Assembly: GCF_964204645.1 (NCBI RefSeq)
Contig: NC_134025.1
Coordinates: 15,718,001 to 15,782,000, forward strand
DNA from: Tubulanus polymorphus
Lineage: Eukaryota > Nemertea > Palaeonemertea > Tubulaniformes > Tubulanidae
Direction: 5' to 3'
DNA: 64,000 nucleotides
Shown here: positions 52,301-64,000 of the stretch, in pieces
How the letters are laid out: each line of letters starts with the position of its first letter
Position numbering within the stretch: the stretch's first letter is position 1
Program-made: the position numbers and the translations under genes
The notes under the pieces: model-generated
Told to the model about the DNA's origin: nothing
Database searches by the model: none
What the model saw: the letters and a program-made list of their open reading frames with translations, nothing else

Positions 52301-55300
52301 TTCTCGCGCTGAACGACGTTTTCGGGTCGAAAAGTGCTTTTCCTGACGATTTGAGCCCTTTTACGCATTGACATTTTCGTTTTTCCGGTAGGGGGAGTAT
52401 TTGATACGAAAACGTTTTTTCTCGCGCTGAACGACGTTTTCGGGTCGAAAAGTGCTTTTCCTGACGATTTGAGCCCTTTTACGCATTGACATTTTCGTTT
52501 TTCCGGTAGGGGGAGTATTTGATACGAAAACGTTTTTTCTCGCGCTGAACTACGTTTTCGGGTCGAAAAGTGCTTTTCCTGACGATTTGAGCGCTTTTAC
52601 GCATCGACATTTCTGTTTTTTCGATAGGGGGAATATTTGATACGAAAACGTCTTTTCTCGCGCTGAACGACGTTTTCGGGGCAAAAAGTGCTTTTCCTGA
52701 CGATTTGAGCGCTTTTACGCATCGACATTTTCGTTTTTCCGATAGGGGGAATATTTGATACGAAAACGTCTTTTCTCGCGCTTAACGACGTTTTCGCGTC
52801 AAAAAGTGCTTTTCCTGACGATTTGAGCGCTTTTACGCATCGACATTTTCGTTTTTCCGATAGGGGGAATATTTGATACGAAAACGTCTTTTCTCGCGCT
52901 GAACGACGTTTTCGGGTCGAAAAGTGCTTTTCCTGACGATTTGAGCCCTTTCACGCATCGACATTGTCCTTTTTCCGATAGAGGGAATATTTGATACGAA
53001 AACGTCTTTTCTCGCGCTGAACGACGTTTTCGCGTCGAAAGTGCTTTTCCTGACGATTTGAGCGCTTTTACGCATCGACATTTTCGTTTTTCCGATAGAG
53101 GAATTTGATACGAAAACGTCTTTTCTCGCGCTGAACGACGTTTTCGGGTCGAAAAGTGCTTTTCCTGACGATTTGAGCGCTTTTACGCATCGACATTGTC
53201 GTTTTTCCGATAGGGGGAATATTTGATACGAAAACGTCTATTCCCGCGCTGAACGACGTTTTCGGGTCGAAAAGTGCTTTTCCTGACGATTTGAGCGCTT
53301 TTACGCATCGACATTTTGGTTTTTTCGATAGGGGGAATATTTGATACGAAAACGTCTTTTCTCGCGCTGAACGACGTTTTCGCGTCGAAAAGTGCTTTTC
53401 CTGACGATTTGAGCGCTTTTACGCATCGACATTGTCGTTTTTGCGATAGAGGAATTTGATACGAAAACGTCTTTTCTCGCGCTGAACGACGTTTTCGGGT
53501 CGAAAAGTGCTTTTCCTGACGATTTGAGCCCTTTTACGCATTGACATTTTCGTTTTTCCGGTAGGGGGAGTATTTGATACGAAAACGTTTTTTCTCGCGC
53601 TGAACTACGTTTTCGGGTCGAAAAGTGCTTTTCCTGACGATTTGAGCGCTTTTACGCATCGACATTTCTGTTTTTTCGATAGGGGGAATATTTGATACAA
53701 AAACGTCTTTTCTCGCGCTGAACGACGTTTTCGGGGCAAAAAGTGCTTTTCCTGACGATTTGAGTGATTTTGAATATCGACAATTACATTTTTCCGATAA
53801 AACGAATTATCGACGACCAAATGTCTTTTCTCGCGCTGAACGACGCTTTCGGGCCGAAATGTGCTTTTCCTGTCGATTTGAGTGATTTTGAATATCGACT
53901 TTTTCATTTTTTCGATGGAACCAATAATCGACGAGTAAACGTCTTTTCTCGCGCTAAACGACGTTTTCGGGCCGAAATGTGCTTTTCCCGTCGATTTGAG
54001 CGCTTTTGCGTATCGACATTTACATTTTTCCGATAAAACGAAAAGTCGACGAGCAAACGTCTTTTCTCGCGCTTAACGACGTTTTCGGGCCGAAATGTGC
54101 TTCTCCCGTCGATTTGAGCGCTTTTTCGCTTCGACATTTACATTTTTCCGAAAAAAAGGAAAAGTCGACGAGCAAACGTCTTTTCTCGCGCTAAACGACG
54201 TTTTCGGGCCGAAATGTGCTTTTCCCGTCGATTTGAGCGCTTTTGCGCTTCGACATTTTCGTTTTTCCGATAGGGGGAATATTTGATACGAAAACGTCTT
54301 TTCTCGCGCTGAACGACGTTTCCGGGTCGAAAAGTGCTTTTCCTGACGATTTGAGCCCTTTTACGCATCGACATTTTCGTTTTTCCGATAGAGGGAATAT
54401 TTGATAGGAAAACGTCTTTTCTCGAGCTTAACGACGTTTTCGGGTGGAAATGTGCTTTTCCCGTCGATTTGAGTAATTTTGAATATCGACTTTTTCATTT
54501 TTTCGTTGGAATCAATAATCGACGAGCAAACGTCTTTTCTCGCGCTAAACGACGCTTACGGGCCGAAATGTGCTTTTCCTGTCGATTTGAGTGATTTTGA
54601 ATATCGACTTTTTCATTTTTTCGATGGAACCAATAATCGACGAGCAAACGTCTTATCTCGCGCTAAACGAAGTTTTCGGGACGAAATGTGCTTTTCCCGT
54701 CGATTTGAGCGCTTTTGCGCATCTACATTTACATTTTTCCGATAAAACGAAAAGTCGACGAGCAAACGTCTTTTCTCGCGCTTACCGACGTTTTCGGGCC
54801 GAAATGTGCTTTTCGCGTCGATTTGAGTGATTTTGAATATCGATTTTTTCATTTTTTCGATGGAACCAATAATCGACCAGCAAACGTCTTTTCTCGCGCT
54901 GAACGACGCTTACGGGCCGAAATGTGCTTTTCCTGTCGATTTGAGTGATTTTGAATATCGACTTTTTCATTTTTTCGATGGAACCAATAATCGACGAGCA
55001 AACGTCTTATCTCGCGCTAAACGAAGTTTTCGGGACGAAATGTGCTTTTCCCGTCGATTTGAGCGCTTTTGCGCTTCGACATTTACATTTTTCCGATAAA
55101 ACGAAAAGTCGACGAGCAAACGTCTTTTCTCGCGCTAAACGACGTTTTCGGGCCGAAATGTGCTTTTCCCGTCGATTTGAGCGCTTTTGCGCTTCGACAT
55201 TTTCGTTTTTCCGATAGGGGGAATATTTGATACGAAAACGTCTTTTCTCGCGCTGAACGACGTTTCCGGGTCGAAAAGTGCTTTTCCTGACGATTTGAGC

Positions 55301-58300
55301 CCTTTTACGCATCGACATTTTCGTTTTTCCGATAGAGGGAATATTTGATAGGAAAACGTCTTTTCTCGAGCTTAACGACGTTTTCGGGTGGAAATGTGCT
55401 TTTCCCGTCGATTTGAGTAATTTTGAATATCGACTTTTTCATTTTCTCGTTGGAATCAATAATCGACGAGCAAACGTCTTATCTCGCGCTGAACGACGCT
55501 TACGGGCCGAAATGTGCTTTTCCTGTCGATTTGAGTGATTTTGAATATCGACTTTTTCATTTTTTCGATGGAACCAATAATCGACGAACAAACGTCTTAT
55601 CTCGCGCTAAACGAAGTTTTCGGGACGAAATGTGCTTTTCCCGTCGATTTGAGCGCTTTTGCGCATCTACATTTACATTTCCGATCAAACGTCTTTTCTC
55701 GCGCTTAACGACGTTTTCGGGCCGAAATGTGCTTTTCGCGTCGATTTGAGTGATTTTGAATATCGATTTTTTCATTTTTTCGATGGAACCAATAATCGAC
55801 CAGCAAACGTCTTTTCTCGCGCTGAACGACGCTTACGGGCCGAAATGTGCTTTTCCTGTCGATTTGAGTGATTTTGAATATCGACTTTTTCATTTTTTCG
55901 ATGGAACCAATAATCGACGAGCAAACGTCTTATCTCGCGCTAAACGAAGTTTTCGGAACGAAATGTGCTTTTCCCGTCGATTTGAGCGCTTTTGCGCATC
56001 TACATTTACATTTTTCCGATAAAACGAAAAGTCGACGAGCAAACGTCTTTTCTCGCGCTTAACGACGTTTTCGGGCCGAAATGTGCTTTTCGCGTCGATT
56101 TGAGTGATTTTGAATATCGATTTTTTCATTTTTTCGATGGAACCAATAATCGACCAGCAAACGTCTTTTCTCGCGCTGAACGACGCTTACGGGCCGAAAT
56201 GTGCTTTTCCTGTCGATTTGAGTGATTTTGAATATCGACTTTTTTATTTTTTCGATGGAACCAATAATCGACGAGCAAACGTCTTCTCTCGCGCTAAACG
56301 AAGTTTTCGGGACGAAATGTGCTTTTCCCGTCGATTTGAGCGCTTTTGCGCATCTACATTTACATTTTTCCGATAAAACGAAAAGTCGACGAGCAAACGT
56401 CTTTTCTCGCGCTTAACGACGTTTTCGGGCCGAAATGTGCTTTTCGCGTCGATTTGAGTGATTTTGAATATCGATTTTTTTATTTTTTCGATTGAACCAA
56501 TAATCGACCAGCAAACGTCTTTTCTCGCGCTGAACGACGCTTACGGGCCGAAATGTGCTTTTCCTGTCGATTTGAGTGATTTTGAATATCGACTTTTTTA
56601 TTTTTTCGATGGAACCAATAATCGACGAGCAAACGTCTTATCTCGCGCTAAACGAAGTTTTCGGGACGAAATGTGCTTTTCCCGTCGATTTGAGCGCTTT
56701 TGCGCATCGACTTTTTCATTTTTCCGATAAAACGAAATATCGACGAGCAAACGTCTTTTCTCGCGCTTAACGACGTTTTCGGGCCGAAATGTGCTTTTCG
56801 CGTCGATTTGAGTGATTTTGAATATCGATTTTTTTATTTTTTCGATGGAACCAATAATCGACCAGCAAACGTCTTTTCTCGCGCTGAACGACGCTTTCGG
56901 GCCGAAAGGTGCTTTTCCTGTCGATTTGAGTGATTTTGAATGTCGACTTTTTCATTTTTTCGATGGAACCAATAATCGACGAGCAAACGTCTTTTCTCGC
57001 GCTGAACGACGCTTTCGGGCCGAAATGTGCTTTTCTTGTCGATTTGAGTGATTTTGAATATCGACTTTTTCATCTTTTCGATGGAACCAATAATCGACGA
57101 GCAAACGTCTTCTCTCGCGCTAAACGACGTTTTCGGGCCGAAATGTGCTTTTCCCGTCGATTTGAGCGTTTTTGCGCATCGACATTTACATTTTTCCGAT
57201 AAAACGAAAAGTCGACGAGCAAACGTCTTTTCTCGCGCTTAACGACGTTTTCGGGCCGAAATGTGCTTTTCCCGTCGATTTGAGCGCTTTTGCGCTTCGA
57301 CATTTACATTTTTCCGATAAAACGAAAAGTCGACGAGCAAACGTCTTTTCTCGCGCTTAACGACGCTTTCGGGCCGAAATGTGCTTTTCCCGTTGATTTG
57401 AGTGATTTTGAATATCGACTTTTTCATTTTTTCGATGGAACCAATAATCGACCAGCAAACGTCTTTTCTCGCGCTGAACGACGCTTACGGGCCGAAATGT
57501 GCTTTTCCTGTCGATTTGAGCGATTTTGAATATCGACTTTTTTATTTTTTCGATGGAACCAATAATCGACCAGCAAACGTCTTTTCTCGCGCTGAACGAC
57601 GCTTACGGGCCGAAATGTGCTTTTCCCGTCGATTTGAGTAATTTTGAATATCGACTTTTTCATTTTTTCGTTGGAATCAATAATCGACGAGCAAACGTCT
57701 TATCTCGCGCTAAAGGAAGTTTTCGGGCCGAAATGTGCTTTTCCCGTCGATTTGAGCGTTTTGCGCATCGACATTTACATTTTTCCGATAAAACGAAAAG
57801 TCGACGACCAAACGTCTTTTTTCGCGCTAAACGACGTTTTCGGGCCGAAATGTGCTTTTCCCGTCGATTTGAGCGCTTTTGCGCATCGACTTCTTCATTT
57901 TTCCGATAAAACGAAAAGTCGACGAGCAAACGTCTTTTCTCGCGCTGAACGACGCTTTCGGGCCGAAAGGTGCTTTTCCTGTCGATTTGAGTGATTTTGA
58001 ATGTCGACTTTTTCATTTTTTCGATGGAACCAATAATCGACGAGCAAACGTCTTTTCTCGCGCTGAACGACGCTTTCGGGCCGAAATGTGCTTTTCTTGT
58101 CGATTTGAGTGATTTTGAATATCGACTTTTTCATCTTTTCGATGGAACCAATAATCGACGAGCAAACGTCTTCTCTCGCGCTAAACGACGTTTTCGGGCC
58201 GAAATGTGCTTTTCCGTCGATTTGAGCGCTTTTGCGCATCGACATTTACATTTTTCCGATAAAACGAAAAGTCGACGAGCAAACGTCTTTTCTCGCGCTG

Positions 58301-61300
58301 AACGACGTTTTCGGGCCGAAATGTGCTTTTCCCGTCGATTTGAGCGCTTTTGCGCATCGACATTTACATTTTTCCGATAAAACGAAAAGTCGACGAGCAA
58401 ACGTCTTTTCTCGCGCTTAACGACGTTTTCGGGCTGAAATGTGCTTTTCCTGTCGATTTGAGTGATTTTGAATATCGACAATTACACTTTTCCGATAAAA
58501 CGAATTATCGACGACCAAATGTCTTTTCTCGCGCTGAACGACGCTTTCGGGCCGAAATGTGCTTTTCCTGTCGATTTGAATGATTTTGAATATCGACTTT
58601 TTCATTTTTTCGATGGAACCAATAATCGACGAGTAAACGTCTTTTCTCGCGCTAAACGACGTTTTCGGGCCGAAATGTGCTTTTCCCCGTCGATTTGAGC
58701 GCTTTTGCGTATCGACATTTACATTTTTCCGATAAAACGAAAAGTCGACGAGCAAACGTCTTTTCTCGCGCTTAACGACGTTTTCGGGCCGAAATGTGCT
58801 TCTCCCGTCGATTTGAGCGCTTTTGCGGCTTCGACATTTACATTTTTCCGAAAAAAAGGAAAAGTCGACGAGCAAACGTCTTTTCTCGCGCTAAACGACG
58901 TTTTCGGGCCGAAATGTGCTTTTCCCGTCGATTTGAGCGCTTTTGCGCTTCGACATTTTCGTTTTTCCGATAGGGGGAATATTTGATACGAAAAAAGTCT
59001 TTTCTCGCGCTGAACGACGATTCCGGGTCGAAAAGTGCTTTTCCTGACGATTTGAGCCCTTTTACGCATCGACATTTTTAGTTTTTCCGATAGAGGGAAT
59101 ATTTGAAAGGAAAACGTCTTTTCTCGAGCTTAACGACGTTTTCGGGTGAAATGTGCTTTTCCCGTCGATTTGAGTAATTTTGAATATCGACTTTTTCATT
59201 TTTTCGTTGGAATCAATAATCGACGAGCAAACGTCTTTTCTCGCGCTAAACGACGCTTACGGGCCGAAATGTGCTTTTCCTGTCGATTTGAGTGATTTTG
59301 AATATCGACTTTTTCATTTTTTCGATGGAACCAATAATCGACGAGCAAACGTCTTATCTCGCGCTAAACGAAGTTTTCGGGACGAAATGTGCTTTTCCCG
59401 TCGATTTGAGCGCTTTTGCGCATCTACATTTACATTTTTCCGATAAAACGAAAAGTCGACGAGCAAACGTCTTTTCTCGCGCTTAACGACGTTTTCGGGC
59501 CGAAATGTGCTTTTCGCGTCGATTTGAGTGATTTTGAATATCGATTTTTTCATTTTTTCGATGGAACCAATAATCGACCAGCAAACGTCTTTTCTCGCGC
59601 TGAACGACGCTTACGGGCCGAAATGTGCTTTTCCTGTCGATTTGAGTGATTTTGAATATCGACTTTTTCATTTTTTCGATGGAACCAATAATCGACGAGC
59701 AAACGTCTTATCTCGCGCTAAACGAAGTTTTCGGGACGAAATGTGCTTTTCCCGTCGATTTGAGCGCTTTTGCGCTTCGACATTTACATTTTTCCGATAA
59801 AACGAAAAGTCGACGAGCAAACGTCTTTTCTCGCGCTAAACGACGTTTTCGGGCCGAAATGTGCTTTTCCCGTCGATTTGAGCGCTTTTGGGCTTCGACA
59901 TTTTCGTTTTTCCGATAGGGGGAATATTTGATACGAAAATGTCTTTTCTCGCGCTGAACGACGTTTCCGGGTCGAAAAGTGCTTTTCCTGACGATTTGAG
60001 CCCTTTCGTTTTTCCGATAGAGGGAATATTTGATAGGAAAACGTCTTTTCTCGAGCTTAACGACGTTTTCGGGTGGAAATGTGCTTTTCGCGTCGATTTG
60101 AGTGATTTTGAATATCGATTTTTTTCATTTTTTCGATGGAACCAATAATCGACCAGCAAACGTCTTTTCTCGCGCTGAACGACGCTTACGGGCCGAAATG
60201 TGCTTTTCCTGTCGATTTGAGTGATTTTGAATATCGACTTTTTCATTTTTTCGATGGAACCAATAATCGACGAACAAACGTCTTATCTCGCGCTAAACGA
60301 AGTTTTCGGGACGAAATGTGCTTTTCCCGTCGATTTGAGCGCTTTTGCGCATCTACATTTACATTTTTCCGATAAAACGAAAAGTCGACGATCAAACGTC
60401 TTTTCTCGCGCTTAACGACGTTTTCGGGCCGAAATGTGCTTTTCGCGTCGATTTGAGTGATTTTGAATATCGATTTTTTCATTTTTTCGATGGAACCAAT
60501 AATCGACCAGCAAACGTCTTTTCTCGCGTCATGAGCTACGGCTTAATGTGCTTTTCCTGTCGATTTGAGTGATTTTGAATATCGACTTTTTTATTTTTTC
60601 GATGAACCAATAATCGACGAGAAAACGTCTTATCTCGCGCTAAACGAAGTTTTCGGGACGAAATGTGCTTTTCCCGTCGATTTGAGCGCTTTTCCGCGCA
60701 TCGACTTTTTCATTTTTCCGATAAAACGAAAAAGTCGACGACTAGAATGTTTTTCTCGCTAAACGTTGTTTTCGGGGTCAACGACTTTTCGTATGTCGAT
60801 TCGAGCTAACTTTTTGATCACATTTACATTTTCCGATAAACCGAAAAGCTCAATTAGCCAAATCTTCTTAACCACGTTTGGCTCAATGAGCTTTTTGGTT
60901 CATTCGAGGAACTTTTGCGCTTCGACATTTACATTTTTCCGATAAAACGAAAAGTCGACGAGCAAACGTCTTTTCTCGCGCTTAACGACGCTTTCGGGCC
61001 GAAATGTGCTTTTCCCGTTGATTTGAGTGATTTTGAATATCGACTTTTTCATTTTTTCGATGGAACCAATAATCGACCAGCAAACGTCTTTTCTCGCGCT
61101 GAACGACGCTTACGGGCCGAAATGTGCTTTTCCTGTCGATTTGAGCGATTTTGAATATCGACTTTTTTATTTTTTCGATGGAACCAATAATCGACCAGCA
61201 AACGTCTTTTCTCGCGCTGAACGACGCTTACGGGCCGAAATGTGCTTTTCCCGTCGATTTGAGTAATTTTGAATATCGACTTTTTCATTTTTTCGTTGGA

Positions 61301-64000
61301 ATCAATAATCGACGAGCAAACGTCTTATCTCGCGCTAAAGGAAGTTTTCGGGCCGAAATGTGCTTTTCCCGTCGATTTGAGCGTTTTGCGCATCGACATT
61401 TACATTTTTCCGATAAAACGAAAAGTCGACGACCAAACGTCTTTTTTCGCGCTAAACGACGTTTTCGGGCCGAAATGTGCTTTTCCCGTCGATTTGAGCG
61501 CTTTTGCGCATCGACTTCTTCATTTTTCCGATAAAACGAAAAGTCGACGAGCAAACGTCTTTTCTCGCGCTGAACGACGCTTTCGGGCCGAAAGGTGCTT
61601 TTCCTGTCGATTTGAGTGATTTTGAATGTCGACTTTTTCATTTTTTCGATGGAACCAATAATCGACGAGCAAACGTCTTTTCTCGCGCTGAACGACGCTT
61701 TCGGGCCGAAATGTGCTTTTCTTGTCGATTTGAGTGATTTTGAATATCGACTTTTTCATCTTTTCGATGGAACCAATAATCGACGAGCAAACGTCTTCTC
61801 TCGCGCTAAACGACGTTTTCGGGCCGAAATGTGCTTTTCCGTCGATTTGAGCGCTTTTGCGCATCGACATTTACATTTTTCCGATAAAACGAAAAGTCGA
61901 CGAGCAAACGTCTTTTCTCGCGCTGAACGACGTTTTCGGGCCGAAATGTGCTTTTCCCGTCGATTTGAGCGCTTTTGCGCATCGACATTTACATTTTTCC
62001 GATAAAACGAAAAGTCGACGAGCAAACGTCTTTTCTCGCGCTTAACGACGTTTTCGGGCTGAAATGTGCTTTTCCTGTCGATTTGAGTGATTTTGAATAT
62101 CGACAATTACACTTTTCCGATAAAACGAATTATCGACGACCAAATGTCTTTTCTCGCGCTGAACGACGCTTTCGGGCCGAAATGTGCTTTTCCTGTCGAT
62201 TTGAGTGATTTTGAATATCGACTTTTTCATTTTTTCGATGGAACCAATAATCGACGAGTAAACGTCTTTTCTCGCGCTAAACGACGTTTTCGGGCCGAAA
62301 TGTGCTTTTCCCGTCGATTTGAGCGCTTTTGCGTATCGACATTTACATTTTTCCGATAAAACGAAAAGTCGACGAGCAAACGTCTTTTCTCGCGCTTAAC
62401 GACGTTTTCGGGCCGAAATGTGCTTCTCCCGTCGATTTGAGCGCTTTTGCGCTTCGACATTTACATTTTTCCGAAAAAAAGGAAAAGTCGACGAGCAAAC
62501 GTCTTTTCTCGCGCTAAACGACGTTTTCGGGCCGAAATGTGCTTTTCCCGTCGATTTGAGCGCTTTTGCGCTTCGACATTTTCGTTTTTCCGATAGGGGG
62601 AATATTTGATACGAAAACGTCTTTTCTCGCGCTGAACGACGATTCCGGGTCGAAAAGTGCTTTTCCTGACGATTTGAGCCCTTTTACGCATCGACATTTT
62701 TAGTTTTTCCGATAGAGGGAATATTTGAAAGGAAAACGTCTTTTCTCGAGCTTAACGACGTTTTCGGGTGGAAATGTGCTTTTCCCGTCGATTTGAGTAA
62801 TTTTGAATATCGACTTTTTCATTTTTTCGTTGGAATCAATAATCGACGAGCAAACGTCTTTTCTCGCGCTAAACGACGCTTACGGGCCGAAATGTGCTTT
62901 TCCTGTCGATTTGAGTGATTTTGAATATCGACTTTTTCATTTTTTCGATGGAACCAATAATCGACGAGCAAACGTCTTATCTCGCGCTAAACGAAGTTTT
63001 CGGGACGAAATGTGCTTTTCCCGTCGATTTGAGCGCTTTTGCGCATCTACATTTACATTTTTCCGATAAAACGAAAAGTCGACGAGCAAACGTCTTTTCT
63101 CGCGCTTAACGACGTTTTCGGGCCGAAATGTGCTTTTCGCGTCGATTTGAGTGATTTTGAATATCGATTTTTTCATTTTTTCGATGGAACCAATAATCGA
63201 CCAGCAAACGTCTTTTCTCGCGCTGAACGACGCTTACGGGCCGAAATGTGCTTTTCCTGTCGATTTGAGTGATTTTGAATATCGACTTTTTCATTTTTTC
63301 GATGGAACCAATAATCGACGAGCAAACGTCTTATCTCGCGCTAAACGAAGTTTTCGGGACGAAATGTGCTTTTCCCGTCGATTTGAGCGCTTTTGCGCTT
63401 CGACATTTACATTTTTCCGATAAAACGAAAAGTCGACGAGCAAACGTCTTTTCTCGCGCTAAACGACGTTTTCGGGCCGAAATGTGCTTTTCCCGTCGAT
63501 TTGAGCGCTTTTGGGCTTCGACATTTTCGTTTTTCCGATAGGGGGAATATTTGATACGAAAATGTCTTTTCTCGCGCTGAACGACGTTTCCGGGTCGAAA
63601 AGTGCTTTTCCTGACGATTTGAGCCCTTTCGTTTTTCCGATAGAGGGAATATTTGATAGGAAAACGTCTTTTCTCGAGCTTAACGACGTTTTCGGGTGGA
63701 AATGTGCTTTTCGCGTCGATTTGAGTGATTTTGAATATCGATTTTTTCATTTTTTCGATGGAACCAATAATCGACCAGCAAACGTCTTTTCTCGCGCTGA
63801 ACGACGCTTACGGGCCGAAATGTGCTTTTCCTGTCGATTTGAGTGATTTTGAATATCGACTTTTTCATTTTTTCGATGGAACCAATAATCGACGAACAAA
63901 CGTCTTATCTCGCGCTAAACGAAGTTTTCGGGACGAAATGTGCTTTTCCCGTCGATTTGAGCGCTTTTGCGCATCTACATTTACATTTTTCCGATAAAAC

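Overview
The window is almost entirely satellite DNA from a metazoan, interrupted by one young LTR retrotransposon. There are no host protein-coding genes, tRNAs, rRNAs or CRISPR arrays that I can support. The host is an animal because the inserted element is of the Bel/Pao class, which is known only from Metazoa. The polyprotein looks like invertebrate Bel/Pao elements (cnidarian, mollusc or arthropod type, judged from memory of the families), but I cannot name the phylum. The locus would fit a centromeric, pericentromeric or other heterochromatic array; that is inference from structure.

Layout: (1) 1-32770, satellite family A, about 118 bp per monomer, head to tail in one orientation, with a 100-N assembly gap at 5001-5100 and several generations of higher-order repeats (HORs): a 1186-bp tandem pair, a large 5.1-7.7 / 8.5-10.8 kb duplication, and 2599/3425-bp HOR units between 23.4 and 32.5 kb. 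(2) 32771-33527, a short island of the related family B, also about 118 bp. (3) 33528-39536, a 6009-bp Bel/Pao element with 242-bp LTRs that differ at one base and a 5-bp target duplication (ACTTT). (4) 39542-40560, the other half of the B island. (5) 40561-53765, family A again, with an 826-bp seven-monomer HOR and nested 1293/3175/4468-bp HORs. (6) 53766-64000, family B, with a 354-bp trimer HOR, a 3.6-kb HOR and recurrent embedded 1-2 monomer blocks of family A.

Families A and B share a core (the stretch from CGTCTTTTCTCGCGCT through the central dyad to CGATTTGAG) and differ in the remaining part. All A/B junctions keep the 118-bp register. The monomer is strongly CpG-rich (15 CpG in 118 bp at 45% GC), carries a conserved short inverted repeat at its centre, and has A/T tracts spaced near 10 bp.

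The retroelement encodes gag, aspartic protease, reverse transcriptase, RNase H and integrase in one frame. Gag is broken by an in-frame TAG, and the gag frame has no ATG upstream of the conserved region, so this copy looks recently inserted but not autonomous. The many short open frames on both strands of the satellite are a by-product of a stop-poor 118-bp repeat (118 = 1 mod 3) and are not annotated as genes.
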